A DNA stretch of 64,000 bases. Origin: Pagrus major (lineage: Eukaryota > Chordata > Actinopteri > Spariformes > Sparidae). Shown here piece by piece: positions 1 to 12,238 of this stretch. Both the position numbers and the translations under genes were made by a program. Position 1 is the first letter of the stretch; each line of letters starts with the position of its first letter. The stretch covers positions 7,060,741 through 7,124,740 of the forward strand of contig NC_133224.1 in assembly GCF_040436345.1 (NCBI RefSeq), written 5' to 3'. Under the pieces are notes generated by a model. That model was not told the DNA's origin, did no database searches, and saw nothing but the letters and a program-made list of their open reading frames with translations.

Positions 1-593
1 ATAAGCAGTCAAAACAGACCGGGTCAATTTGACCCGAGAGGACAAAAGGTGCATAGTAAATGGGAAGACAATACGAGGGTTAAATAGACAGGCACATACT
101 CCCCTGGTGCGTGCTATTGCTTGTTAGCTTACAGCTAGTGTACAATAAAACTTTGAGTTTTTATCGCAAAGCAAATGATAACGCAAATGAACAAGAATGA
201 TCACATGGTCTAACTTGCACGAGTAAAAACCTGGTGGTAGAAAAACACCAAATACTGATAAAAACCTGCCTTGACTCAGGAAAAAGTCTCTATTGACGAA
301 GTAATGTATTAAAATTGTATTCACATTATGCTAAGTCTTGTTCGCTGACTTCCTTGCTCGCTCTTTCATTCTTCCCTAAAGTTATATCAACAGGCATGCA
401 AATGAAACACACTGCTACCTGGAGTAAATTTGTGGGTTTGGAAACATTTGGAATAACATAAATACACAAATCAACAAAATATATAAACAATAAGACATTT
501 TCATGCAGAAATCATGCATATCCTATATTTAAGTGGTCTAAAATAGCTGTAAAAGAAAAAGAAAAAGCAAACAGGATTGGATAGAGGACTGAC

Positions 594-3589
594 CGTGGAG
601 GAGAGAGGAGTACACTTGCTCTTGAGTTTCAGCTGGGTTGACCTGGGTTTGAGACTGGATGTGCCTGAAGCATGAAGTTAAGCATGTATATTTGCAAAAA
701 AGAAAACAACGGTTAAAAATAGTGTATGTAAGACAAATCAGTAAAGAACAGTTACAGGATTAACAGGATATTTTTGCTTTTAAGTAGTAGATGAAAGTGT
801 CCCAACCTGCTACAACAGCGGCCTGTGAAAAAGAAAAGACGTCACACGCAAATGAAACCACTGCTCTGTTTCACGACGTCAGTATCATTTAGTGATTGTG
901 AGTGTTACCCATCAACATTGGCAAGAGGAGGACTTACCCTTTGACTTTGTGTAGCAAAGCAGTGAGAGTAGCAGTACAATACTCAGCAAAATTCCAATAA
1001 CCACTCCAATGATCAGTGGTACAATACATGACATGAACTCTGCAATAATGAATAATAATTATATCAGTTAACTGTAATGCTATACAGTCTTAGAATTTGG
1101 ATATCACCTTATCATGATATGGCATACATGTGGTCTTTTCCTGGTTTTAAAGACTCCATTAAAGTAAATTGATCATCAATTTCAAAACTTACTAGACTGT
1201 TATACATGTTCTAATTCCACTTAGTCATTATATCCACATTACTGATGATTATTTATCAAAAATCTCATCGTGTAAATATTTTGTGAAAATACCAACAGTC
1301 ATCCCTGCAATATTGTCACAGTATCAGTCGACGTTGAGGTATTTGGTCAAAATCATTGTGATAGATTAGTAGTATGCATAAAAGTAAGGCAGTACTTTCT
1401 CTTCGATGAACATACCTTTTGTAGCGTTACTGCACTTCACAGTTTGGGACGCCGACATCTCAGTGAATAAATTGTATATCGTGCAGGTGAATTCTATGTC
1501 TCCGTCCTGCGCCCTGATGATGTACTGCAGCCTGGACCCACTTCTGGTTTTGTTCCTCACGGTCCAATTGTAGTTGACACCGCTGTAAGAGGTCACACTG
1601 CACTCCAGAAAAACTGTGCAGGATTCATTCAATGGGTGCCAGATGGAATTGGAAGTCAGGCTGGGCTGTTTAGTAATGGGCTCTAATGAGGCAGTGGACA
1701 GAGAGAGAATAAAAACAATAATCATCGTGGAGTAACACAACCTTCTGAAAATGTTGGGTTTAACTATTAATTGATTCTTGTTTTGGGAATAAATCAGTCC
1801 AGTTACAAGAGTGAAATATTGGCATTTTATGTTTTTCTGCAAACCATGAATACATTCAAATTTCGTACTATATCAATATTTTCACAATAGGTGTTATTAT
1901 TACTATTACTGTTACTATTATTAGCCTTCCATCACAGGATGGTGATGGGATGATGGTGGTGTTACAGGTCAGCAAGAACGCTGCCAATCCAGAGGCAAAA
2001 GATCGAGACGGCATTTCAATATTTGTAAGTGTCACACCGCTGGACAATGAAGCAATTTCCAGCTGTGTTAGAGGCAACATGACTGGATGTTTTTGAGGAG
2101 ACTTTGAGATAATTGCCGGTCGTGTTTGTGGCAACTAAACCAGGTATTTTAAGTCAAATCATGATTCCTGTGCCTAAACCTAACCAGACCAAAAGCACAC
2201 CAAAAATAAAATTGAACCATAAAGAAACATAAAGCTACAACATAAAGAAACTAAAAGTTTCAACATATTCGTGATTTGCAGAAATGTACACTGCCATCAT
2301 TTATTCTGGTGATTAATTCTACATATTCTTCACTCTAGTAAAACCCTACATTACCTAACCAACAATGACAACTGACCACTGACAAAGATTAAGGTGTGTT
2401 ATGCTCATATAGTCATAGTGGGGTTTTTTGTTTGTTTGTTTGTTTTGATTTTTTAACTCACAATGTTTGACAAAAAAAAGGGGGAATCCTACCATGAACT
2501 TGTAGAGAGATGGTGACTGTTTCCCTTTGTCTGTCATTCACATCTGAGACAAAACTGAAGTTACCAGAGTCTTGGAGAGTCAGTCCTCTCACTGTTAAAC
2601 TAAAGTTTTTGGAGTTTAGCTCTAATCTGCCCTTAAACTGTTTTTCAGAAACATTCCCATCTCTCTCTGCAATTTTTATCCATCCATATCTCCACACTGC
2701 CATAGTGACCCCATCAGTTGGTAAGCATGACGGAAGCTCCACAGTGTCTCCAACTTTTTTATGGATGACACGTTGACAGCTGGAAGCCTCCACATCTGAA
2801 ACGCAGAAGCAAACAACAGAGTGAGTGTCATCTTTTTGAGACTTCCAAATAGATCTTGATTATCACAGCTGACGGTTATCACTGTTTACAGAGAGAGAAA
2901 CAAAATAGACAGAAAGATAGATTACATATTGTTTTGGGGGATAGAACATTTATTCGTCATTTGCTCTGAATCATGGGGGTTTCCTTGTGACCTGTTCCCC
3001 CAGCAGCCCTGTGGTCAGGAGCCTCTGCACATAAAGACATTGCTGCCGGATGTGGTCACTTGTGAAACTGAATTTCAAACTTTCAGCCAGACAGTGCAGG
3101 AAGATAATGCCTTTTAACTGGGTATTAAGTTACTCTTTAATTGTATTTCAACTATAATTGGCCAACATTTTGCTTTCAAGATGACAGCTAAAATCAAATT
3201 TGGATTTCCGGCTGCATTTCTCTGCAGTTTTGTTCACAAAAACTACATAAAAACAAGAAAAGCACAGAGGCAATGCTTTACACAAGGTAAGGAAATGCAA
3301 CAATATTTGAAAATACATTCAAAAGTAAACTTAACTATTATGTTATTCTAAACACACAATACCCAGATAATATGCAGACATCCAGGAAGTATTGTAAGCT
3401 TGGCCCACATACTTCAGCTGTGCAATTTCAAGCTCATGCAAGAGTCAGCCTAACAAATCGCTCTCACCACATTAAAACCACGCAGCCTCACTGAGTCGAG
3501 GTATGCTTACCATTGATGGAGAGCCCAAGCAGCAGCAGAGCACTGCTTGTAAAGTAGCAGGTCGAGTATCGGAGGCAACCACCAGCCAT
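594..3589 (-). CDS. SLAM-family-like receptor (V + C2 Ig domains), 3' end unresolved
   Basis: Exons read on the minus strand: 3589-3511 (signal peptide, starts MAGGCLRYSTCYF), 2795-2493 (V-like domain), 1682-1416 (C2 domain), 1039-938 (transmembrane), 822-807 (16 nt) and 664-594 (cytoplasmic). All junctions are GT-AG and phases agree, giving 279 codons plus 1 nt so far. The V domain has GDTVELPSC and LQDSGNFSF but lacks the usual second cysteine; the C2 domain has extra cysteines (CTVFLEC, EFTCTIYN, TVKC). This V-without-disulphide plus cysteine-rich C2 plan is typical of the CD48/CD244/SLAM family. The tail contains QVYSSLLHG, a tyrosine motif with Q at -2, so it is not a strict ITIM or ITSM. 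The frame is open at the 594 donor and I could not find the last exon, which may lie at 1-590 or outside the window. Family call good; member not assignable. Confidence 0.72.
1890..2150. repeat. probable interspersed repeat fossil in SLAM-like gene intron
   Basis: Intronic sequence between the V and C2 exons that has no Ig similarity and contains broken reading frames on both strands. Its texture differs from the AT-rich intron around it, which suggests an old mobile-element copy. I cannot assign a family without a repeat library. Confidence 0.3.
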
Positions 3590-4291
3590 CTTTGAAAGGA
3601 ACAACGCCTCTTCCTCTTCTGGTCAAACTCTGTTGCGGTGAATTAGAGAGAAGGGAAACGAGAAGACACAGCAGAAGGGGGCAGTCTGAAAAACAAATTG
3701 AAAGTCTGCATTAGCTGACCTTGGAGCATGAAGAACTTTACCACATCCTATCATCAGACATTCCTACACTCTTGCATGTAATTCTGTGTTACTGTCATTT
3801 CTGTCTCTTTGCAGGAGTGGCCTGTGTGATATTCACACCTCACAAGTTCTGGACGGTATTAATCACTCTCTCCTGGGCCGTGCACGAACCATGCCGGTTT
3901 GTGATGTTTCCACTCAGAATGAGTTCCTTAGACCATATTCACATGGTGGCCATTCAAACTATGGGCCACTCAGGCAAGAACACAACCTCTGCATATTGGG
4001 CACTTTGGGAAATTTTAACATGTATTTTCTGTCAAACTGGCTGAGAAAGTCTGACACAGTTTCTCCGGCAGTTAACCTGTGCCCTTTAACTACCTGATGA
4101 GGAACAACCCTGGCACAACTGAAGGCCTTAACATTTATAAATGAGAGGGGTTGTAATTGTTCGACATATTTATAAAAAAAAAACATTCAGACACTGCTAC
4201 TGGTGTCATCAGTAGTCCAACCATGTGAAGTTTGGAAAAGTGAGGAGATCATCAGAATCATCAGCCTTGTGCTTTATCCACGGCACCATGG

Positions 4292-4395
4292 AGCAGCAGT
4301 AGTTATAGTAGTTTAGCAGTAGCATAAGTAGCAGTAGTAGTAGTAGTAATATAAAGGCTGTAGTAGTAGTGGTGGTAGTGGTAGTAGCAATAGTC
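4292..4395. repeat. imperfect (AGT)n microsatellite
   Basis: Runs of AGT/AGC/GGT trinucleotides over about 100 bp. The reverse-strand translation is a meaningless leucine/threonine run. Confidence 0.85.
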
Positions 4396-4856
4396 ATGTT
4401 AAAACTTGTAGTTGTAGCCGGTGGCAGAATTTAAACCACCAACCTTGTGGTGGTGTGCCTCCCACTCATTCTCTGCGGCAAAATTTTGTTACAAAAAAGC
4501 TAATATTTTAGTACAGAAGGTATAAAGCATTGAAATACAAGCACACTTTTGATATTTGAATGGTTTCTGTCGCTGGAAGCAAGTGGGAGTTGAAACAGGC
4601 CAAAACTCAAAATGGAGTCAAAAGATCAACACTAATTCAAGTGCTGTATACAGACAGCACGCACCTCATCGCAATACAGGCACCGGGGAGGTGCAAGAGC
4701 AGAGGGCATAACATGCATATGTGAACACAGTGTGTTGTTAGTTTGTATATAATGTGATGTGATTCAATAATAATAATTACTTTTTGTACTTTTTTATCTT
4801 AAGGGACCAGGCACACACCTTTTGCATTAGAGACAAGCTTATAAGTCGTTGCAGTG

Positions 4857-4870
4857 GGCAGGAAGTGTAA
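4857..4870 (+). promoter_or_regulatory. Ets/PU.1-like element upstream of gene A
   Basis: The sequence GGCAGGAAGTGTAA contains an AGGAAGTG core about 150 bp upstream of the gene A start codon. It lies in a block, followed by TATGCTGCGGCCAAAGCC, that aligns with the upstream regions of B, D, E and F. PU.1/Ets sites of this form are common in leukocyte promoters; activity here is inferred only. Confidence 0.4.
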
Positions 4871-5015
4871 ACACGTCAAAGTATGCTGCGGCCAAAGCCA
4901 CAAGTGAAGGTGTTTGAGTTAGGTGTAAAAGGAGAGGAATATCTCTGCTTCCTGTATAAATACTAATGCAAAGTAGAACTTTTTCTCAGAAGCAGATCAA
5001 CAGTTGGAGGTGAAC

Positions 5016-8000
5016 ATGGGGCACACATGGCTCTCTGTGCTGGGGTTATTCTGTGAGTACATTGCTGACTTTCAGAGGCAGACTCATGTTTGTTATCATT
5101 ATAGGCATTATTTTTTGTGGAGAATTATGTTTAATATACTACTTGACTGGTTATTTTTACACTGGCTTTTGCACACATATTTGCACAGTGAATGTACGGC
5201 ATATGGTCCAAAGGTATGGTTATGTATATATCTTTGGAATTCAATTTATTGTGTGTTTATTTGTGTCCTCTCTCTGTAGCTCTGTAGCAGAATATCATCA
5301 CAGAAATGTGTGATGCTGTTTATAGCTGGATTTTAAATGCCGGTGATTATTGTCTAATGAAGTTTTAATCTTTGTTTAGTGCTGAATACACTCCTCTACG
5401 GACATGCTGAAGGTGACCAACTGTCTTTTCTCTGTTGTCAATTTCAATGATATACAAAATCATTATTTGTTATTACTGAATTATTGCATTTGATGAAAAA
5501 AACACAACAAAACATGATATTGGCATTATATATCAGCCATCGGCCGCCCTGCTCTCAAAATAAGGGCATTAAAAAACCCTGTCTGTCGATCACTAGTCTG
5601 AAACATGCTGCATAAACACGACATAAAACTTGATGATGGCAGCGTCATATTTAACAAATTATTGTCGCTTCCTGATCCATTTGCATGTTCTTATAGAGCT
5701 CTCTGAAGTTTGATAATAGTTTTGATTAATGTGTCGAAATGAGGAAAATATTTCATGTTACAAAAAACAGCTTGCTTGATGCAAATTTGATGAATTATTC
5801 TCCTGGATGGTTACAGCTCAGATACAGACACTATATGGCTATGACATACAACAGAGGCCACTTGTATTCAGTATGTATGAATTTAATTTAGTGTTAATAT
5901 TAATATTATCACTTAAGGCAAGTTTAAGAAGTCTAAAGATTTGAAATTTACTTGACTTTGTGGGCTGCTATATTTACATTGGACTGAATCACAGAGACAT
6001 TAATTTAACGTTTAGTGTCTTTGTTCTAAATCAAACAGCAAACAGACCAAAGGCTGAATTGAGGGCTGATGACAGAGACATTCCTGTAGGGGGCAGTGTG
6101 ACCCTGACCTGCTCTGTGAACCCATCATCATCTGGTTGGAAATACTTCTGGTACAGAGGAGAGAAAACATCTGAACATCTGACCACTCAACTCTCAGCTG
6201 GACGAATCAATGTCTCAGAGGAAGGAGTCTACTGGTGCAGAGGAGGAAGAGGAGAGCCAGTTAACTACACAGAGTACAGTGATCCAATCACTATCAGCAA
6301 AAATGGTGAGTTTGACATTTGTTTTGGAAACAGGATAAAAATATATGTTTTATTTATTGATTGAAAAACATTGTATGTTTGATGAAGATTTAACTCTTTG
6401 TCATTTTTGTTTCCTTACTGTGAATTCTTGAACATGAACAGTTCACAACAAGGCTGTTGTGACTCTGCAGCCAAACTGGCCTGAAATATACAGAGGAGAG
6501 ACGATCACTCTCAGATGTGAGATCAAAGATGGAGGAGACACTGAGTGGGAGTATGAATGGAAAACAACCAGCTCAGAAAAACCTTCAAATCAAAATGAAC
6601 ACAGAATTAAATTTGATTCTGCATCCCACAGAGGAGACTACAGGTGTAAGGGCAGAAAAAAAAGTGAAAAGTCTTCAACAGATTGGAGTGATCCCATCAA
6701 ACTGACAGTATCAGACAGTAAGTCACATCACATTTCTTTCAAAGTGAAGATTATACAGCTCATTAAAAGGCTGTTTTGGTTCATATACAGTGTATTTTAA
6801 ATGTAAATATTCAGGTTTGTATGTACTGATTGTGCACGTTGTATTTGATCAACATGCTTTCGTATCGATAACTCATTTTCCAACAGAACCCCGGCCTGTC
6901 CTCACTGTGTCTCCATCATGGCTGAGTGCTGGAGCCTCAGTAACTCTGACCTGCAGTGTTAAAGATCAATCTGCAGGATGGAGGTTCTACTGGTATACGT
7001 CTGATCCTGATCAATCAGACATCTTCTACGGCTATGAGCTGCTACCTGGCAGCAGCAGTGGGACTGAACAGGATTCCTACATTGTTCATGGACAGACACG
7101 CTTAGCAGGATATGTGTGCAGAGCTGGAAGAGGAGATCCAGTGTCTTACACTGATTATAGCAAATCTAAATTAGTCTGGTATGAAGGTCAGTCTGTTTCT
7201 CTCTCTCAAAAAGCACCTCTGTTTATCTTTTACATGTCTGTGTCAAACATAAATAGCTCCCTCCCAATAATTGTTATTATTTTGACATAAGTAATTGTTT
7301 CGCTTGCTGGCTGCTTGTAAATTATATAGCATATGTGGAGTATAAAGGACACATGCACACACTTAGATAAGCACACACACTTAGGTGCATATGTATTGTA
7401 CATATCATGTGTTGGATTTAAGTCGAATGTGTTATCTAGAAAGCTGTCAGAAGCATGGATAGCACTGTGACAGTCAAAGTGCTAAAATGTGACAATGAGC
7501 ACCTGAGAGCAGAGCAGCTGTCCATTTCACTGTGGTGCTGAAATGAATGTGGACTTAAAAAGAAAAGCCGTTTTAGCCGCAGACAGTGTGGCTGCACTGC
7601 CAGGCGGTAAAATCATCATTGGAGTTTTGCAGACTGTGCGGGCCTGGCCAGTTTTCAGGACATGATGTGGTTTGTTGTCAAATATTGCTGCTCTTTAGTT
7701 CTCTTCTTTCCATAATCTCTCACTTCTACATCAAATAGGAGTGCACTCATGAGGTAACTGTACTAAAATTGTCTTTGTTAAAGTCTGCTTGTTGTTACAT
7801 GTTGTTTTTCAGATTTTCACTCATCAGCGTCTCTCACAGTGACTCCTGACAGAGCTCAACACTTCACCTCTGACTCTGTCTCACTTACCTGTGAGGGAAA
7901 CTCTGCTGAGTGGAGAGTGAGGAGATTAACCATGGACAGCCACCTGTCAACCTGCCCCTACTGGGGGACAATGATTCGATCCACATGCAGCCTACGCACT

Positions 8001-10800
8001 TTCTGGCGCAGTTCTGCAGTGTACTGGTGTGAGTCTGGATCAGGAGAGTTCAGCAACGCGGTCAACATCACTATACAGGGTATGATTTCACTTAATCACT
8101 ACATCACACCTCCATTTATTTGTTTCAACACATATTTTATGTTGATCACATCTACATGGAAGAGTTCAGTACACTGACATCTTAATAGTTTGGCCCATTA
8201 CTGCCACATGGTATCTTAAGTAATGGCGGGTAACTAAATTACCCAACATTTTTCTTTAATTTGACTTAAGTAGGTTCATCCTTTGTTATGATATTTGAAT
8301 GTGAATTTTTATCATTAGTAAATCAACATTTAGCAGCATCTTAGCACACATAACAAGTTACACCAAAACCTTTGCCAGAAACAAATGTCACCTATCTTTC
8401 AGATTTAGAATTTTTTAACAAAACAAACAAAAAGCTCAAGATTAATATATCATTGAATTATTGTATTATTATCCAAAAACTACTGTGCAGTCGGGTTGAA
8501 AATCATTAGTCCTCTGCACAGCAGTATAATTCAGTTGGGTACTGGTTAAATACAGGCAATGCCAAAGAATCTATATTGAATGAACGGCTAGCTGCACACC
8601 AGAAAACTCAGCTCTGCACCAACTTCCTCGGTTATCATTAAAAAAACTGCAAATAAGACAACCCCCTATATCTGCAGCTGTTTGAATGAAAACATATGAA
8701 AAACCAGAGCTGAGTTTTCTGGTGTGCAGCAAGCCCTTAAAACAAAACACTCTATTTTGTGGCAGTAACCTTCCACTATTTGTTTCCTATGGTATCTACA
8801 CAAGATCAACTGTCAGATTTTATAATGTCACAGAGTACAGCTTCTGCACACCTTATGATCGAAAGGTACGCACCTGAGATGGAGATGACAGAAGGCCGAC
8901 AAAATCAGGAAAAAGACTCGCACGCTCTCCAATTTCACTTGCAAATAAGTTTAATGACAACGTTTTGGTACTTAGACCTTCATCAGGTTTATCTAGATAG
9001 ATCTAGATCTATATAGATAGATAGATCTATTTAGAGTCTTTTTCCTGATTTTAAAGTAAGTTTTTAAGTGTGATGTTTAACGACTGTGCGACTGTTTAAC
9101 AGATGGAGATATGATCCTGCTGAGTCCTGCCCGTCCTGTGACTGAGGGAGAGTCTGTTAGTCTGAGCTGCAAAGTAAGAAGCCAAACATTTGACTCCACT
9201 GTGTTTTTCTATCACAATGAGAAACTGATTCAAAGTGACACCAGATGGGAGTTAAATATCTCTGCAGTGTCAAAGTCAGATGAAGGATTCTACAAGTGTC
9301 AACACTCAGGACGAGAGTCAGCACAGAGCTGGATGTCAGTTCAGGGTGAGTAGGAAACTGAAAGCAAAATATGGTCAAACACTTAACTGAATTTGAAGGA
9401 GCGTTGGCTTCAGATGACTTTGCCTGTTGGATTCAGTAAATAACAATTCTTCATTTTGAGCTGAAGAGTCTGCATCAGTGGTTGTGACAGTCAGGATTTA
9501 TTGTGAACAGCTGATTTCCACATTGTATTCTGACATTTTCATGTATATATTTTATTACTGTCTGTGTATTAACTTGTGTATCACAATATGGATGGTATTA
9601 AAACATGATGCTTTGCATGTATGTACATACGTGTTGTTTATATCTCTGGTCATCTGCATCTTTTTTACCCTTTGTAAATTAAGTTTCAGAACAGTACAAG
9701 TTTACTGACAGGTATTATTTGTTATTTATCACAACAGTGTCCAGGCATGAAAGCTTTTCATTTCCAGTACGGATGATTGTTGGGCTGATTTGTGGACTCG
9801 TTCTTATTCTTCTTCTGCTCCTGCTGTTTCGCTATAAAGCTTCCAAGGGTGAGACCTTCTTCTTCTATTATTAGATGTTGTGTTTGAATTGTCCAAAAAC
9901 ACAGAGGTATTCTGATTGCATATCAGAGGAATAGCAATATAACTTTGTAATAATAATAATGATATAATAATATTACATTACAAAATGTAACTGAGAATGA
10001 CTTTTTCACAGATTCATCCTTCATCAGGTAGGTGCAACACTTTCTCATCTCATTTTGAACTTAACATCAACACATGTTTATGTTCCTATTTAAATGTATT
10101 GTATCTGATACGTGTTGTAGACCAGTCCAGTCTGAGAGCGCCAACACAGATCGTGTGGTCTACGAGAATGATAATTACTCTGCTCTTCTCCATGGTAAGC
10201 AGTTAAACTAATCTTTATATTTCAGATAATTTAAAAACCTGAGGATGTTCAATTAGTATCATAAACTGAGCTTGTCTTGATTTTCTTTTCTCTGTAGGCG
10301 ATGTTTTTCTCTATGAACCAATCAGTGGCCCTGGAGAAGCTGGACATGGTACAAATTGACAATCCTTTAAGTTTTACATTTCAAATTCACATTACATTTA
10401 CATGTCTGATTAATCCAAGAATGTCACATATTCTTTGATTGATCTTACTGCTAAGAAGAGTGAGTACTTTAGAAGTGCCTATAGTGTAGATACTTTTGTA
10501 GACAAGCAGTGTCTAAATGAAGTACAGAAAATTGTTCTGATGAATTCATCTGATTCTTCTAGCAGTGGCGAACAATGAACCAGAAGAGGATGCTGTTTAC
10601 GCAGAGATGGAAGAGATGGAATCAGCTGCAGGTACAGTCAAGTACAACAGACACTGAACAAAATATAGATATGTCACTGAAATATTATTTCCTGTTTTAA
10701 AGAAATAACAGAACAAAAAAATAAAGAAGTAAAGCACCCTTAATCCTTATATAACCCCTAATCTTTTCTTTTTCTCTTTGGTTTTCTTTCAGGTCAATAA
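5016..10800 (+). CDS. FCRL-like receptor gene A (5 Ig domains, ITAM-like tail)
   Basis: Thirteen exons: 5016-5052 and 5380-5412 (split signal peptide, MGHTWLSVLGLF then LLNTLLYGHAE), Ig exons 6039-6305 (IV), 6442-6717 (V), 6887-7186 (VI), 7813-8079 (VII), 9103-9345 (VIII), transmembrane 9738-9848, then 10012-10027, 10121-10194, 10298-10348, 10566-10631 and stop exon 10793-10800. Joined frame is 582 aa, type I membrane protein. Each Ig exon is phase 1-1 with a Cys pair and a YxC motif; type VII has an extra Cys pair (STC and SDC/STC-type positions). Transmembrane segment lies in residues about 486-508. Tail has Y531, an ITAM-like Y536-SAL-x7-Y547-EPI, and Y570 (AVYAEM). FcR-like Ig domains with this order are typical of teleost FCRL/LITR-type leukocyte receptors. 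Ligand unknown. Only gene with FLYEPI instead of CLYETI. Confidence 0.85.
8592..8729. repeat. inverted repeat in gene A intron VII-VIII
   Basis: CTGCACACCAGAAAACTCAG near 8592-8611 is reverse-complementary to the sequence ending near 8729, with roughly 90 bp between the arms. Genes C and D keep only the left arm in the equivalent intron. Confidence 0.7.
8901..9052. repeat. small element bounded by a perfect 19-bp inverted repeat
   Basis: AAAATCAGGAAAAAGACTC at 8901-8919 is the exact reverse complement of 9034-9052. The interior includes a stretch of the form CTTCATCAGG and an imperfect TAGATC repeat. The block is absent from the same intron of genes C, D and E, so it looks like a gene-A-specific insertion. 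Confidence 0.65.
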
Positions 10801-12238
10801 AGAAATCTGCATCAACTAAACCAATGGAGTGGATGACGACATGAAAAACGACATGTATTGTATATTGTATTGTATGTATACACGACGTGTATTTTTGCAG
10901 CTTTTATATAATCACTGTGTGCAACTGTGCTGTCCAAATATCAGACAGTATTTTGTAAAGTTAATCTAATAGCAGGTCATATAAGAAAAATATATCATAT
11001 GGTTTGAATCTTCTTCAGATGTCATATATAATTATTCATACAAATGTTTATGCTCTGTATTTTTTCTTTGGTGTATCATACTGACACTTTTAATTTTTTT
11101 AAAACTCCTGTAGACACCTTTGTTGTTTGTTGTTCCAAAAAACAGATGTTATGCACCTCGATACTCTGTAAGAGGTGATTGTGCACAGAATCACAAACAT
11201 GACGTGCAACTTTAGAGTCAGCATCTTTTGTAGTTTTTGATTTAAAAAGGTTTAAACATTTACAACATTTAACATATTATATGTGAAAATCACATCCTGT
11301 TACACAAGTTTTCTTCTGACATTATAAAAATGGTTTGATAATCTATTCTGTATTTTATGTAGGTTTTATGCATCAATAAACTTCTTCCAGCAATAATTTG
11401 TCAGCAGTGTTCCTCATAGATTTAAGGGGGGAAACAGGAATATAACTGTAGTTACTTAAGGGTTAGTCTCTTTTTTATTTTATGTCACTTCTTAGTGTAC
11501 ACGGTGTTTATTAGAGTCAAACCCGATCATGTTTCCGTCCCATCAGGCATATGTTGTGCTGCATGTCAATTATCTTCACATCTCAACATGATGCTTCATA
11601 CTGTGGAATTGTTTTATATGTCATTTACATTTCCTTTTTTTTTAAATTACTAAACTGGCACCAGAGGTAGTTTCAAAACCTAAGTCAAGTGACTAAATTA
11701 ATTTGTCAATTGTTATGGCTCTTGTATTATACATATATCATTATCATTGTATCATTACCATTTCCGAGAGTGCCCTCTTGTGTTCTAAACTATTACATCA
11801 CCCCAATTGTTTTGGCTCTTAGAGCGATAAGAAGGCAACAACACGTTTGTACTTCAGGTATTGTTTGTTGAACAGATGAAAGAAAATCGAATCACCAAAG
11901 AAAAGTTCTGATCTCATTTTATTTTAAATTTAGTTCAGAGAGTATGAAGCACACACGTACAGGATGTACAGGCCTACACAGTATAATCATACAACAATAT
12001 AACATGCACAAATGAACTCGATGAAATGTTAGTGAGTATATGATATGATTAGATGTAATGGTACTATAGTGTACAAGAAATGATTTCATATATCTTTGCA
12101 GTGGAGGAGGTGGCAACATGTCACAGTATGCAGCGGTCAAAGCCACAAGTGTAGTAACTTCTCTATTTGCTGCGTTTTTATTGTTGCAAAGAACATTTTC
12201 CCACACACAAAGCGACAGTGTCTTTGATGGATGTGAGG
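10801..12238. other. gene A 3'UTR and gene A-B intergenic region
   Basis: Gene A 3'UTR is inferred to run to just after an AATAAA at 11375-11380. The rest is the upstream region of gene B, sharing long stretches with the regions upstream of D (from about 30196) and E (from about 40035), including TAGAGCGATAAGAAGGCAAC. No further exon seen. Confidence 0.6.
11375..11380 (+). terminator. polyadenylation signal, gene A
   Basis: AATAAA in the context CATCAATAAACTTCTTCC, 575 bp after the gene A stop. The same context recurs after genes C, D and E. Confidence 0.65.

Larger units (their letters stand above)
3590..5015. other. divergent intergenic region between SLAM-like gene and FCRL-like gene A
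   Basis: No exon with Ig, transmembrane or signal character was seen on either strand. It separates two head-to-head genes (SLAM-like minus, gene A plus), so promoters for both should lie here. It contains an imperfect AGT microsatellite near 4292-4395 and a short Ets-like element at 4857-4870. The ORFs around 3721-4097 overlap in different frames and look like chance. Confidence 0.6.

Noticed and set aside
1868-2134. 88-aa minus-strand ORF in the SLAM-like gene intron
   Set aside because: No signal, Ig or membrane feature and no splice phase match; more likely a repeat fossil.
3721-4097. Overlapping plus-strand ORFs of about 105 aa
   Set aside because: Two frames overlap with no recognised domain or splice context.
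5004-5313. Two ORFs of 86-91 aa overlapping the gene A signal exon
   Set aside because: They read through the GT donor at 5053 into the intron; the paralogues all splice here.
9997-10206. 69-aa ORF repeated in every FCRL-like gene tail
   Set aside because: It reads the microexon, its intron and the next exon in a wrong frame; the correct splice gives the ITAM-like frame.
10566-10631. AVYAEM / AVYMNV as ITIM
   Set aside because: Position -2 to the tyrosine is alanine, outside the S/I/V/L rule, so I call it only a tyrosine motif.
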